Assembly: GCA_020636505.1 (NCBI GenBank)
Contig: JACJXR010000002.1
Span: 310,001 to 374,000, forward strand
Direction: 5' to 3'
Origin: Chitinophagales bacterium
GTDB lineage: Bacteria > Bacteroidota > Bacteroidia > Chitinophagales > Chitinophagaceae
Length of the DNA: 64,000 nt
Position 1 is the first letter of the stretch; each line of letters begins with the position of its first letter. Below the pieces are notes generated by a model. The model saw nothing but the letters and a program-made list of their open reading frames with translations. It made no database searches and was not told the DNA's origin. Below are positions 25,409 to 32,680 of the stretch, one piece after another. The translations under genes and the position numbers were made by a program.

Positions 25409-26490
25409 TGATACTCTCTTCCTTTGTAGAATATCCTGAACATATTCTTACCCACCTGATATTTCAACACATCGTAAGTAAGCTCCCAATCTTCCAACAC
25501 TGCATTGGTCACATCGTAGGTTTCTCCCATGCTGAACAAACGCAACATCCCTATCCTATTCACATAAGCTATTGAATGATATTGCATTAAATACTTCTCG
25601 GGATAATAACTTTCAAGTGAATATACCTTGCCCTTGTAAAACACTTTGAAATACCCACTCTGATCTCGGAAAGCCACCATGTTGTCTACCACTCTGTACT
25701 CAGAAGGAGTGAAGAACCCGATGCTTTCTATACTATTGTCGTAGAACACTTTGAAATAGCCATCGTTGGAAACATAGGCCACAACATTGTCACCAACTTG
25801 GTAAGAGTTGGGTGCAAAATCTTCTACGATGAATGTTTCACCGTCATGAAATATTTTCAACAATCTGTTGATGTCGATATAAGCAACCGTACTGCGCCCT
25901 ACTTCAAAACTGTTCACTGCATAATCTTCCTGAGCTATTATCTGGCCTTTGTAAAATATGCGAAACTGATTGGCGTAATTGTCATATGCGGCGATGTTGT
26001 CGGTCACTTTCACCACCTCCAACGCTTCACCGGCCAAGAAACCCTCTATCGGATATATTTGCCCATTGTAGTACGCGTTATATTGGCTTTGAATGCCATC
26101 AAAATAGAGTAACACACTGTCTCCCAGATAGTAAGTCTCGCAGAAGGTGGACAGTTTTTTTGTCTTGCCTTTATCAAAGACATTCAGTGCGGTATTGTTC
26201 TTGAAAGCGACAAGGTTGTCGCTTACTTTGAATTCTGTGGTAAAGCCTGCATTCAACACTTTCATCCCACCACCGTAATACACTTTGAAGGAACGTGCAT
26301 TATCGATATAGGGTATAACACTCCTACCGGTCTTCACTTCCAATGGTGGTAAATAATCTATTTTTCTCAGCAAACCGTTGTCCCATACCATAACCTGGTT
26401 TTGCATGTTCACATATTGGGAAAGTGGCTGTGAAATACTTAAGAGGGGGGTGAGTACGCAAATTAAAAAAATCAATACTCTCGCAAACAT
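25405..26490 (-). CDS. Secreted protein of about nine 35-residue repeats
   Basis: A 361-residue exported protein (signal MFARVLIFLICVLTPLLSIS). The mature part is made of tandem units of about 35 residues with the pattern V-x-D-N-x-V-A-Y-x(5)-Y-F-K-V-F-Y-K-G, then a hydrophobic-acidic stretch such as L-E-S-Y-Y-P. Clear copies start near residues 86, 156, 191, 226 and 261; others are weaker. Such units would form two or more beta strands each and could close into a propeller or run as a solenoid. I know no function. No sorting domain or catalytic motif is seen. A hairpin terminator 33 bases upstream separates it from the candidate small RNA. Confidence 0.7.
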   Translation of the reverse strand: MFARVLIFLICVLTPLLSISQPLSQYVNMQNQVMVWDNGLLRKIDYLPPLEVKTGRSVIPYIDNARSFKVYYGGGMKVLNAGFTTEFKVSDNLVAFKNNTALNVFDKGKTKKLSTFCETYYLGDSVLLYFDGIQSQYNAYYNGQIYPIEGFLAGEALEVVKVTDNIAAYDNYANQFRIFYKGQIIAQEDYAVNSFEVGRSTVAYIDINRLLKIFHDGETFIVEDFAPNSYQVGDNVVAYVSNDGYFKVFYDNSIESIGFFTPSEYRVVDNMVAFRDQSGYFKVFYKGKVYSLESYYPEKYLMQYHSIAYVNRIGMLRLFSMGETYDVTNAVLEDWELTYDVLKYQVGKNMFRIFYKGREYH

Positions 26491-26519
26491 ATCGGTGAAT
26501 TATGGCTGTAAGATAGGTA

Positions 26520-26553
26520 AAAAATAAAAAAGCCGGCCCGAGAACAGGCCAGC
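26520..26553 (-). terminator. Strong intrinsic terminator of the candidate small RNA
   Basis: A 9-bp GC-rich stem (26545-26553 with 26532-26540, two G-T pairs) and a 4-base loop are followed on the minus strand by TTTTTTATTTTTT. It lies 30 bases before the ATG of the repeat protein. Confidence 0.8.
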
Positions 26554-26623
26554 CCCTATAAACCCTATCACCATGAAAACTTCTTATATAGAACTACTTA
26601 CGTAGTTTATTATCGTTTTGCAA
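26523..26623 (-). ncRNA. Candidate small RNA of about 100 nt
   Basis: Between infC and the repeat protein there is a complete small transcription unit on the minus strand. A full promoter (26627-26658), a predicted start near 26623, a 6-bp hairpin with a GTAA tetraloop (26592-26607) and a strong terminator (26532-26553 plus a U-rich tail) are present. A 24-codon frame (26574 to 26500) runs through the terminator stem, so a leader peptide with attenuation of the downstream gene is the main alternative. I do not recognise a known family. Confidence 0.5.
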
Positions 26624-26626
26624 CTA

Positions 26627-26658
26627 CAAAGGTAACACCCGTTTTCAAATTTTACAAA
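26627..26658 (-). promoter_or_regulatory. Full consensus promoter: TTTG-N20-TACCTTTG
   Basis: On the minus strand TTTG (26655-26658) lies exactly 20 bases before TACCTTTG (26627-26634). This is the best match to the Bacteroidota -33/-7 consensus in the window, and it has no protein gene directly behind it. Confidence 0.7.
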
Positions 26659-26727
26659 CAGCGTTATCTTTTTTTTAATTTTCTAAACATATATCGGCAT
26701 CGAAAATACCAATGATGATTTAGCGAA

Positions 26728-27276
26728 CTATTTCTTTTTAGGCGTGAAAATGGCGATCATTCTACGTCCTTCCATCTTAGGCATGGATTCCAACGCACCT
26801 ACTTCTGCAAGTCTTTCTGCAAACTTCAACAAAAGTAACTCTCCCCTGTCCTTGAACATGATGGCACGGCCCTTGAACTGAACATAACACTTCACTTTGT
26901 TGCCATCCTCCAAAAACTTTTGGGCGTGTTTTGCTTTGAACTCGATATCGTGGTCATCCGTATTCGGAGTGAAACGAATTTCTTTTACTTCAGACTGCTT
27001 TGCCTTTGCTTTGTTCTCTTTTTCCTTCTTCTTCTTTTCGTAAAGGAACTTCTTATAGTCTATAAGGCGACACACGGGAGGAGTGGCGTTTGGAGATATC
27101 TCCACCAGATCGACGGCCTGCTCTTCGGCCATTCTTAACGCTTCCTTTATGGGATAAACGTCGGGGGTGACATTTTCGCCGACCACACGTACTTCAGGTA
27201 CTGTGATCTCATCATTTGTGCGGTGTTCTTTTTGTTGCCTTCTAACGAAGTTGGGTCGTTTTCCTCTTCTCTGCAT
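26728..27276 (-). CDS. infC: Translation initiation factor IF-3
   Basis: A 182-residue IF-3 with the N-terminal domain (R-T-N-D-E-I, D-L-V-E-I-S-P-N-A-T-P-P-V-C-R-L-I-D-Y) and, after a lysine-rich linker helix, the C-terminal domain (K-E-I-R-F-T-P-N-T-D-D-H-D and F-K-G-R). It binds the 30S subunit and checks the start codon. The start here is ATG, not the rare AUU often used for self-control. It is 75 bases downstream of thrS with its own -7 box. The usual rpmI-rplT genes do not follow. Confidence 0.95.
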   Translation of the reverse strand: MQRRGKRPNFVRRQQKEHRTNDEITVPEVRVVGENVTPDVYPIKEALRMAEEQAVDLVEISPNATPPVCRLIDYKKFLYEKKKKEKENKAKAKQSEVKEIRFTPNTDDHDIEFKAKHAQKFLEDGNKVKCYVQFKGRAIMFKDRGELLLLKFAERLAEVGALESMPKMEGRRMIAIFTPKKK

Positions 27277-27299
27277 TAAAGATTTTTAAAAATTGTACG

Positions 27300-27307
27300 C
27301 AAAAATA
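27300..27307 (-). promoter_or_regulatory. -7 box (TATTTTTG) for infC
   Basis: A perfect TAnnTTTG match with TTG about 22 bases upstream (27330-27332) in the thrS-infC gap. It would allow infC to be transcribed apart from thrS. Confidence 0.5.
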
Positions 27308-27351
27308 GTCTATTTGTATTAATCATTAACAATAACCTTCATATAAATTAC

Positions 27352-29307
27352 TTATGAGATAAGTTCGGTGTTGCCGGCCATTTGTTTGTTGACGATAGCG
27401 TTTATCTCATCTATGAACTCTTGAATGCCTACAGAACCTTTATCACCTTCCTTATGCACCCTTACCGACACCTTATTCTCTTCTGCCTCTTTTTCACCTA
27501 TTATCAGCATATAAGGCACCTTTTTCAACTCAGTATCTCTGATCTTTTTACCTATTTTCTCTGCTCTATCGTCTATTTCTGAACGTATTCCTGCAGATTT
27601 AAGCTTATTCTGCACTTCTTGGCAGTAGTCCATGTATTTATCACTGATAGGAAGAATTTTCACCTGCTCAGGAGTCAACCACAAAGGCAATTCACCGCCA
27701 CAGTGCTCCAACAATACCGCGATAAAGCGTTCCATGGAACCGAATGGCGCACGGTGTATCATCACAGGGCGTTTACGAGTATTGTCGCTGTCCACATATT
27801 CCAGTTCAAAACGCTCAGGCAGGTTATAATCCACCTGTATGGTACCCAACTGCCAGCTACGACCGAGTGCATCGCGCACCATGAAGTCAAGTTTAGGACC
27901 GTAGAATGCAGCTTCGCCGTATTCTATCACATAGTTCAGCCCTTTGGCCTCAGCAGCATCGATAATGGCTTGTTCAGCCAACTCCCAGTTCTTCTCATCA
28001 CCGATATACTTGGCGCGGTTCTCTTTATCGCGTAGAGATACTTGGGCAGTAAACTCAGGGAAGTCCAAAGAAGTCAATACATATAGAACAAGATCTATCA
28101 CCTTCATGAACTCTTCCTTCACCTGCTCAGGACGGCAGAATAGGTGAGCATCATCTTGAGTGAATCCACGCACACGAGTCAATCCGTGCAGCTCGCCCGA
28201 TTGCTCGTAACGATATACAGTACCGAACTCGGCAAACCTTACAGGAAGATCTTTGTACGAACGTGGTTGTGATTTGTATATCTCGCAGTGGTGCGGACAG
28301 TTCATCGGCTTCAACATGAACTCTTCACCCTCTTGTGGAGTAGTGATCGGTCTGAAACTGTCCTCACCATACTTTTCCCAGTGACCGGAAGTAACATACA
28401 ATTGCTTACTACCGATGTGCGGAGTCATAACAGGCACATATCCACTATCCAACTGCGCTTTTTGTAAGAACTGCTGTAACCTTTCCCGCATCATGGCACC
28501 TCTTGGCAACCACAAAGGCAAACCACTACCTACCTTTTCAGAAAAGGCGAACAGTCCCAGTTCTTTACCTAACTTACGGTGATCACGCTTCTTAGCTTCT
28601 TCGAGCATCAACAAATACTCATCCAACTCTTTTTGCGCCGGGAATGATATACCATAGATACGAGTAAGCATTTTGTTCTTCTCGTTTCCACGCCAATATG
28701 CACCGGCAATGCTAGTAAGCTTCAGTGCTTTTATTCTGCCTGTATCAGGTATGTGTGGACCACGACACAAATCTGTGAAGTTGCCTTGAGTATAAAAAGT
28801 TATTTCGCCATCCTTAAGCCCTTCAAGCAGTTCCAATTTGTATTGATCGCCTTTTTCGGTGAAGTAAGCCACAGCATCTGCTTTGGATATATCCTTACGT
28901 ACATACTCGCTTTTGGCTTTTGCGAGTTCTTTCATCTTGGCCTCTAGCTTAGGAAGATCCTCATCGCTGATTTGCCTATCTCCAAGGTCGATGTCGTAAT
29001 AGAACCCTTTTTCAATTGGCGGACCTATACCAAGCTTTACACCGGGATATAGTGACTCCAATGCTTCGGCCATAAGGTGTGCGGAAGAGTGCCAAAAAGT
29101 TGATTTGGCTCCTTCATCTTCCCACTTCAACAATTTTAGGTCCACATCTTCGTTTATCGGCCTAGACAGGTCCCAAACCACACCATTCACTTCTGCCGCC
29201 AACACATGACGGGCAAGCCCCTCACTGATTGACTTTGCCACGTCCATGGCGCTCACTCCCTTTTCGTATTCTCTTACCGAGCCGTCCGGTAATTTTATCT
29301 TTATCAT
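27352..29307 (-). CDS. thrS: Threonyl-tRNA synthetase
   Basis: A 651-residue class II synthetase charging tRNA-Thr. Domains in order: TGS (1-60, M-I-K-I-K-L-P-D-G-S), editing domain with H-S-S-A-H-L-M-A-E-A (about 75-84), the catalytic core with zinc ligands in M-N-C-P-H-H-C (about 337) and the motif 2 R-x-E region (F-R..Y-R-Y-E-Q-S-G), motif 3 near M-I-H-R-A-P-F-G-S-M-E-R, and the anticodon-binding domain. Normal length. It is first in the thrS-infC pair with its own promoter. Confidence 0.96.
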   Translation of the reverse strand: MIKIKLPDGSVREYEKGVSAMDVAKSISEGLARHVLAAEVNGVVWDLSRPINEDVDLKLLKWEDEGAKSTFWHSSAHLMAEALESLYPGVKLGIGPPIEKGFYYDIDLGDRQISDEDLPKLEAKMKELAKAKSEYVRKDISKADAVAYFTEKGDQYKLELLEGLKDGEITFYTQGNFTDLCRGPHIPDTGRIKALKLTSIAGAYWRGNEKNKMLTRIYGISFPAQKELDEYLLMLEEAKKRDHRKLGKELGLFAFSEKVGSGLPLWLPRGAMMRERLQQFLQKAQLDSGYVPVMTPHIGSKQLYVTSGHWEKYGEDSFRPITTPQEGEEFMLKPMNCPHHCEIYKSQPRSYKDLPVRFAEFGTVYRYEQSGELHGLTRVRGFTQDDAHLFCRPEQVKEEFMKVIDLVLYVLTSLDFPEFTAQVSLRDKENRAKYIGDEKNWELAEQAIIDAAEAKGLNYVIEYGEAAFYGPKLDFMVRDALGRSWQLGTIQVDYNLPERFELEYVDSDNTRKRPVMIHRAPFGSMERFIAVLLEHCGGELPLWLTPEQVKILPISDKYMDYCQEVQNKLKSAGIRSEIDDRAEKIGKKIRDTELKKVPYMLIIGEKEAEENKVSVRVHKEGDKGSVGIQEFIDEINAIVNKQMAGNTELIS

Positions 29308-29343
29308 CTTTCGATTGTTATGCTCTGTTAAGTATTAAGATTG

Positions 29344-29351
29344 CAAAAGTA
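29344..29351 (-). promoter_or_regulatory. thrS promoter -7 box (TACTTTTG)
   Basis: A perfect TAnnTTTG match with TTTC 20 bases upstream gives a leader of about 33 bases before the ATG at 29307. I see no large T-box or attenuator structure. Confidence 0.6.
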
Positions 29352-29371
29352 AGTATTGACTGACGTTTGAC

Positions 29372-29406
29372 GAAAAACAAAAACCCACCGGCTGCAAACC
29401 GGTGGG
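29372..29406 (-). terminator. Terminator of the lipoprotein gene at 29427
   Basis: An 8-bp stem CCCACCGG/CCGGTGGG (29384-29391 with 29399-29406) has an A-rich flank that becomes the U tract on the minus strand. Confidence 0.8.
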
Positions 29407-29426
29407 CGAACTAATATCTTTTCGGT

Positions 29427-29951
29427 TTACAATGCTTTGAATTGGTAGGTGTATATGGTGGTATCCGTCACCCACTTTTTGATGGCGTTTGGATCACCTC
29501 CGTTTGTAGCCTTGTCTTCTGTCTCCATATATCTGATGGTGAAACGATCGTCATACAATTCAAGAAGTTCGGCATTCACATCCGTCTTGAAGAATTCTTT
29601 AGCATCATATATATACATGTTCTTACCACCGTTGGTGATACCCCATGTGAATTGAAGCTCTGTGGTTTCGTTTATCGAACAAGGCAATTCGCCTGTGTTA
29701 CGAGCACCTTCATGATTTTCTCTGAAAATGAATTTATCGTCTTTCACACAGTCGGGCTTAACATATGCTGCAGTCTGGTCTACATCAGCCGTTACGGTCA
29801 CGCCATCCGCTTTCTTAATGGTGCGAACCCATCCGGTATCCACCACCCAATCAACAACTCTGAGCATTTCCTCAGGTGTATTGGGAGCTTCCAACTTCTG
29901 ACAGCCGATAGCGACAATCATTACAGACAATATAAGTACCAAATATCTCAT
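29427..29951 (-). CDS. Uncharacterised lipoprotein
   Basis: A 174-residue lipoprotein; the signal MRYLVLILSVMIVAIGC places the lipidated Cys at 17. The mature part is probably a small beta-barrel or lipocalin-like domain (W-V-V-D-T-G-W-V-R, L-Q-F-T-W-G-I-T and the ending Y-T-Y-Q-F-K-A-L), with two cysteines spaced to form a disulfide (in P-D-C-V-K and L-P-C-S). No family recognised. I start at ATG 29949-29951 rather than an in-frame TTG at 29961-29963, because it directly opens the signal peptide. It is a stand-alone gene with its own terminator. Confidence 0.65.
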   Translation of the reverse strand: MRYLVLILSVMIVAIGCQKLEAPNTPEEMLRVVDWVVDTGWVRTIKKADGVTVTADVDQTAAYVKPDCVKDDKFIFRENHEGARNTGELPCSINETTELQFTWGITNGGKNMYIYDAKEFFKTDVNAELLELYDDRFTIRYMETEDKATNGGDPNAIKKWVTDTTIYTYQFKAL

Positions 29952-30019
29952 AGATAATGCCAATTAACCCTTAAAACTAATGAATATCTTTATGTTGTGA
30001 AAGATTTGGGAGGAAAAAA

Positions 30020-30751
30020 TCATTCATTTTCGTCAAAAACACTGTCAGCCAAGCCTGCATTCACATTGTATTGCAGATAGTTAATGGATATCTTTCCTTT
30101 TTTACGCTTTCCGTCATCTTTCGGAGCTTCCATTTTTCCCGCCGTTCCTGCATCATAATCCATCGTAACACCCTTCGGAATTTTAAATTCTTTCACGTCC
30201 ACATAAACGGTCACTTTATCGGGCAATGCCAAGTTTGCATACTTACCGAAATCCAAATCCATTTTCACAGTACCGTTGTCTCTTGTGGTTGTTTCGGTAC
30301 GTAGGGCCAACAGCCTTTCTTTATCCACCCATACTTTCGTGAGGACGATTCCTGCCACATCATTATGTGGCACTATTTTTATCACCTTCACGGGTGTGCC
30401 GTCCAACACGTCATTACCTGCATCTATTATGGTGATGTCTCCCTCAGGAAAAACAGTATTCAACGCCAAGCTCATATTCTTTTTTGGCAATATGGAAATA
30501 CCGCCCTTACGCTCCAACTTCATTTTATCAGGAGCTTTGAAGTATAGCTTACCTGCCAACGGTGGTACTTTCATAAAAGACACATCGATATTCACCCTCA
30601 CATCGGCAGTATAGTCTTCCACCCTATCCAACTTGGCCTTCAGTTCGTTGAATAGGTATTGAGCACTGTCAACATCCTGCTGCTGTGCATATGAGATACT
30701 TTGCATCAACAGCAATATCACCAACACATAATATCTGAACATACTCCTCAT
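30020..30751 (-). CDS. LolA-like outer-membrane lipoprotein-sorting protein
   Basis: A 243-residue periplasmic protein with a signal peptide ending in S-Y-A-Q. It has a LolA/LppX-like half-barrel pattern: an initial helix (Y-L-F-N-E-L-K-A-K-L) then strands such as G-K-L-Y-F-K-A-P-D-K-M-K-L-E, the typical LolA strand. A C-terminal region with basic residues (K-R-K-K-G-K) and I-S-I-N-Y-L-Q-Y-N-V-N-A-G-L follows. Such proteins carry lipoproteins or lipids across the periplasm. Its ATG overlaps the permease stop (ATGA), so it is the last gene of a three-gene ABC operon. Confidence 0.75.
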   Translation of the reverse strand: MRSMFRYYVLVILLLMQSISYAQQQDVDSAQYLFNELKAKLDRVEDYTADVRVNIDVSFMKVPPLAGKLYFKAPDKMKLERKGGISILPKKNMSLALNTVFPEGDITIIDAGNDVLDGTPVKVIKIVPHNDVAGIVLTKVWVDKERLLALRTETTTRDNGTVKMDLDFGKYANLALPDKVTVYVDVKEFKIPKGVTMDYDAGTAGKMEAPKDDGKRKKGKISINYLQYNVNAGLADSVFDENE

Positions 30752-31578
30752 GACAGAATATCCTTTTTATTGAAAACAACCATTGTGGCCACCACAAATC
30801 CTATAATATATATTGTAAGTACAATTGCCGATTGTGCAATAGCCTCATACGGAACCGGAACATCAAAAAAGCCCTTCCACGCCACCATGTGTGTGGTAAA
30901 CAAATACGGCTTCACAAGGTTGAAAAGCGGCAGTTCCAAATTGGTGAAAATGGTCAACACAACTATAACACCCATTGTACCGATGATTGGCCCCACCGAA
31001 TTGTCTGCAAATGCAGACATGAATACCGACAAAGCAGCAACAGTAGCCATAGCCAAAGCCGCAAAAGCCAAGGCAGCTCCGTACCTCCATAACACATCGT
31101 CCTCCAACAACATTATGAAGGCGTCACTTTTCAAGTTTATAAGATCACCTGTACCGAATATCAATACAGATGCACCTAAACCGATTATAGCCAACCACAG
31201 CAAAAGTGCCAATGCATACACAAGACTTGAAACAAACTTCACCCATACCACCTTTGTTCTGGATATAGGTTTGGTAAGCAACAACCTTAACGTACCCATA
31301 TTGGCCTCACCCGCCAACACGTCACCCGCCACCAATGCTATGAGCAAAGGTACTTGTACCAATAACGATTGAAGTATCAAATAGGTAATGAGATAGCCAT
31401 TGAGTACACGTCCTTGTATATCGAACTGGTCGCCCACACCTTGTATGGCAAACTCCACAAAGCTGCTACCATCCACATACATAGCCAACTGTATGATGAA
31501 TGTAATGGCTGTTATTACCGCGAAGCTTATATAGGTTCTCGGCCTACTGAATATCTTATATAACTCAATTCTCAACAT
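30748..31578 (-). CDS. ABC-2 type permease
   Basis: A 276-residue membrane protein with six predicted helices: an amphipathic start (M-L-R-I-E-L-Y-K-I-F-S-R-P-R-T-Y) that usually docks on the ATPase, then hydrophobic segments. The G-D-V-L-A-G-E-A-N-M-G-T-L-R-L-L-L-T-K-P-I-S-R coupling helix is the ABC-2 family hallmark. It overlaps the ATPase gene by 14 bases and the LolA-like gene by four, so the three are translationally coupled. Substrate unknown; export is implied. Confidence 0.85.
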   Translation of the reverse strand: MLRIELYKIFSRPRTYISFAVITAITFIIQLAMYVDGSSFVEFAIQGVGDQFDIQGRVLNGYLITYLILQSLLVQVPLLIALVAGDVLAGEANMGTLRLLLTKPISRTKVVWVKFVSSLVYALALLLWLAIIGLGASVLIFGTGDLINLKSDAFIMLLEDDVLWRYGAALAFAALAMATVAALSVFMSAFADNSVGPIIGTMGVIVVLTIFTNLELPLFNLVKPYLFTTHMVAWKGFFDVPVPYEAIAQSAIVLTIYIIGFVVATMVVFNKKDILS

Positions 31579-32488
31579 CTGCTTGGTTTGTCAATGTCAA
31601 GAAATATTCTTCCAATGAGTGCTTAGAGCGTATCTCCAAAACATGCACTTGCTCATCGACAAGATACTTGTTCAGCCTCGGCATTTTCCGAGGGTGCATT
31701 TTAAATACCAATGCAGATGAGTTACTTTCAACGATATATTCTCCCCACTCTTTTGCTCTCAATTTTTCCTCAATACTGTCATCGGGCAGTATACGCACTT
31801 CCATCAATGTTTCGTTGGGATTCAACAGCTCACTCACTTTCCCTTCAGACACTTTTCTGCCCTTGTGTATCACCAACATCCTGTTGGCTATCTGCTCCAC
31901 TTCATGCAACAAATGCGACGAAATGATGATGGTTTTCCCAAGTTGTGTGCCGAGGTTTCTTATCAGCTCTCTCATTTCAGCTATGCCTTGAGGATCAAGG
32001 CCATTGGTTGGTTCGTCGAGTATCAACAGTTCTGGGTCGTGTACCAAAGCAATGGCAATACCCAGGCGTTGCTTCATACCTTGAGAATATGTTTTCACCT
32101 TGTCGTGCTCTCGTCCTGTAAGGCCGACAGTCACCAACACTTCTTCCAAACGAACGGAAGGAAAATCTTTTTTGCTGAGCTTGGCAAACATTTTCAGATT
32201 ATCCATTGCCGACAGATAACCATAGAGATCGGGGCGTTCTATCATAGCACCGATATTACTCAGCATTCTTTTTTTGTTCTTGGAAAAGGAGTCGCCCTGC
32301 ATCAATATCTCACCCGATGTAGGATGCACCAAGCCCACCAACATACGTATGGTAGTACTTTTACCTGCACCGTTCTGTCCCAAAAAACCATAGATATCCC
32401 CTTTCTGTATTGTAAAAGACAAATCGTCAACAGCAGTTATGTCACTGAACTTTTTGGTGAGATTTTGCACCTCAACTGTATTTTCCAA
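31565..32488 (-). CDS. ABC transporter ATP-binding protein (CcmA/DrrA type)
   Basis: A 307-residue ATPase with Walker A G-Q-N-G-A-G-K-S-T (about 37-45), Q-loop, signature Y-S-Q-G-M-K-Q-R, Walker B L-L-I-L-D-E-P-T-N-G-L-D-P and the H-loop S-S-H-L-L-H-E. The C-terminal ~85 residues form an extension typical of DrrA-like exporters. It energises the permease encoded next. It is first in the operon ATPase-permease-LolA-like and divergent from the histidine kinase. Confidence 0.9.
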   Translation of the reverse strand: MENTVEVQNLTKKFSDITAVDDLSFTIQKGDIYGFLGQNGAGKSTTIRMLVGLVHPTSGEILMQGDSFSKNKKRMLSNIGAMIERPDLYGYLSAMDNLKMFAKLSKKDFPSVRLEEVLVTVGLTGREHDKVKTYSQGMKQRLGIAIALVHDPELLILDEPTNGLDPQGIAEMRELIRNLGTQLGKTIIISSHLLHEVEQIANRMLVIHKGRKVSEGKVSELLNPNETLMEVRILPDDSIEEKLRAKEWGEYIVESNSSALVFKMHPRKMPRLNKYLVDEQVHVLEIRSKHSLEEYFLTLTNQADVEN

Positions 32489-32611
32489 GGATCGTGAATT
32501 TTATACAAGTTAACACAGAACGACCATAAAAGTTGAATAAGCGAGATTAAGAACAGAATAATTCGCATTTGAAAATTATGTATTTTGACACCTTGTTTCG
32601 CAAACACAATA

Positions 32612-32643
32612 GTTAAACCGAGGTTAAACTAACTGTTTGAAAC
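32612..32643 (+). promoter_or_regulatory. Tandem GTTAAAC repeats before the histidine kinase
   Basis: GTTAAAC occurs at 32612-32618 and 32623-32629, 11 bases (one helical turn) apart, with a related GTTTGAAAC at 32635-32643. Phased direct repeats of this kind are typical binding sites of OmpR-type regulators. The remaining AT-rich sequence of 32489-32680 has no gene. Confidence 0.35.
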
Positions 32644-32680
32644 TGTGCCGGAAAGCCGCCAATACCTAATTTAGCAAGCA

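Noticed and set aside
26500..26574. A 24-codon frame through the sRNA terminator
   Set aside because: Hydrophobic composition is explained by the GC stem and U tract. Kept only as an alternative leader-peptide model, not as a gene.
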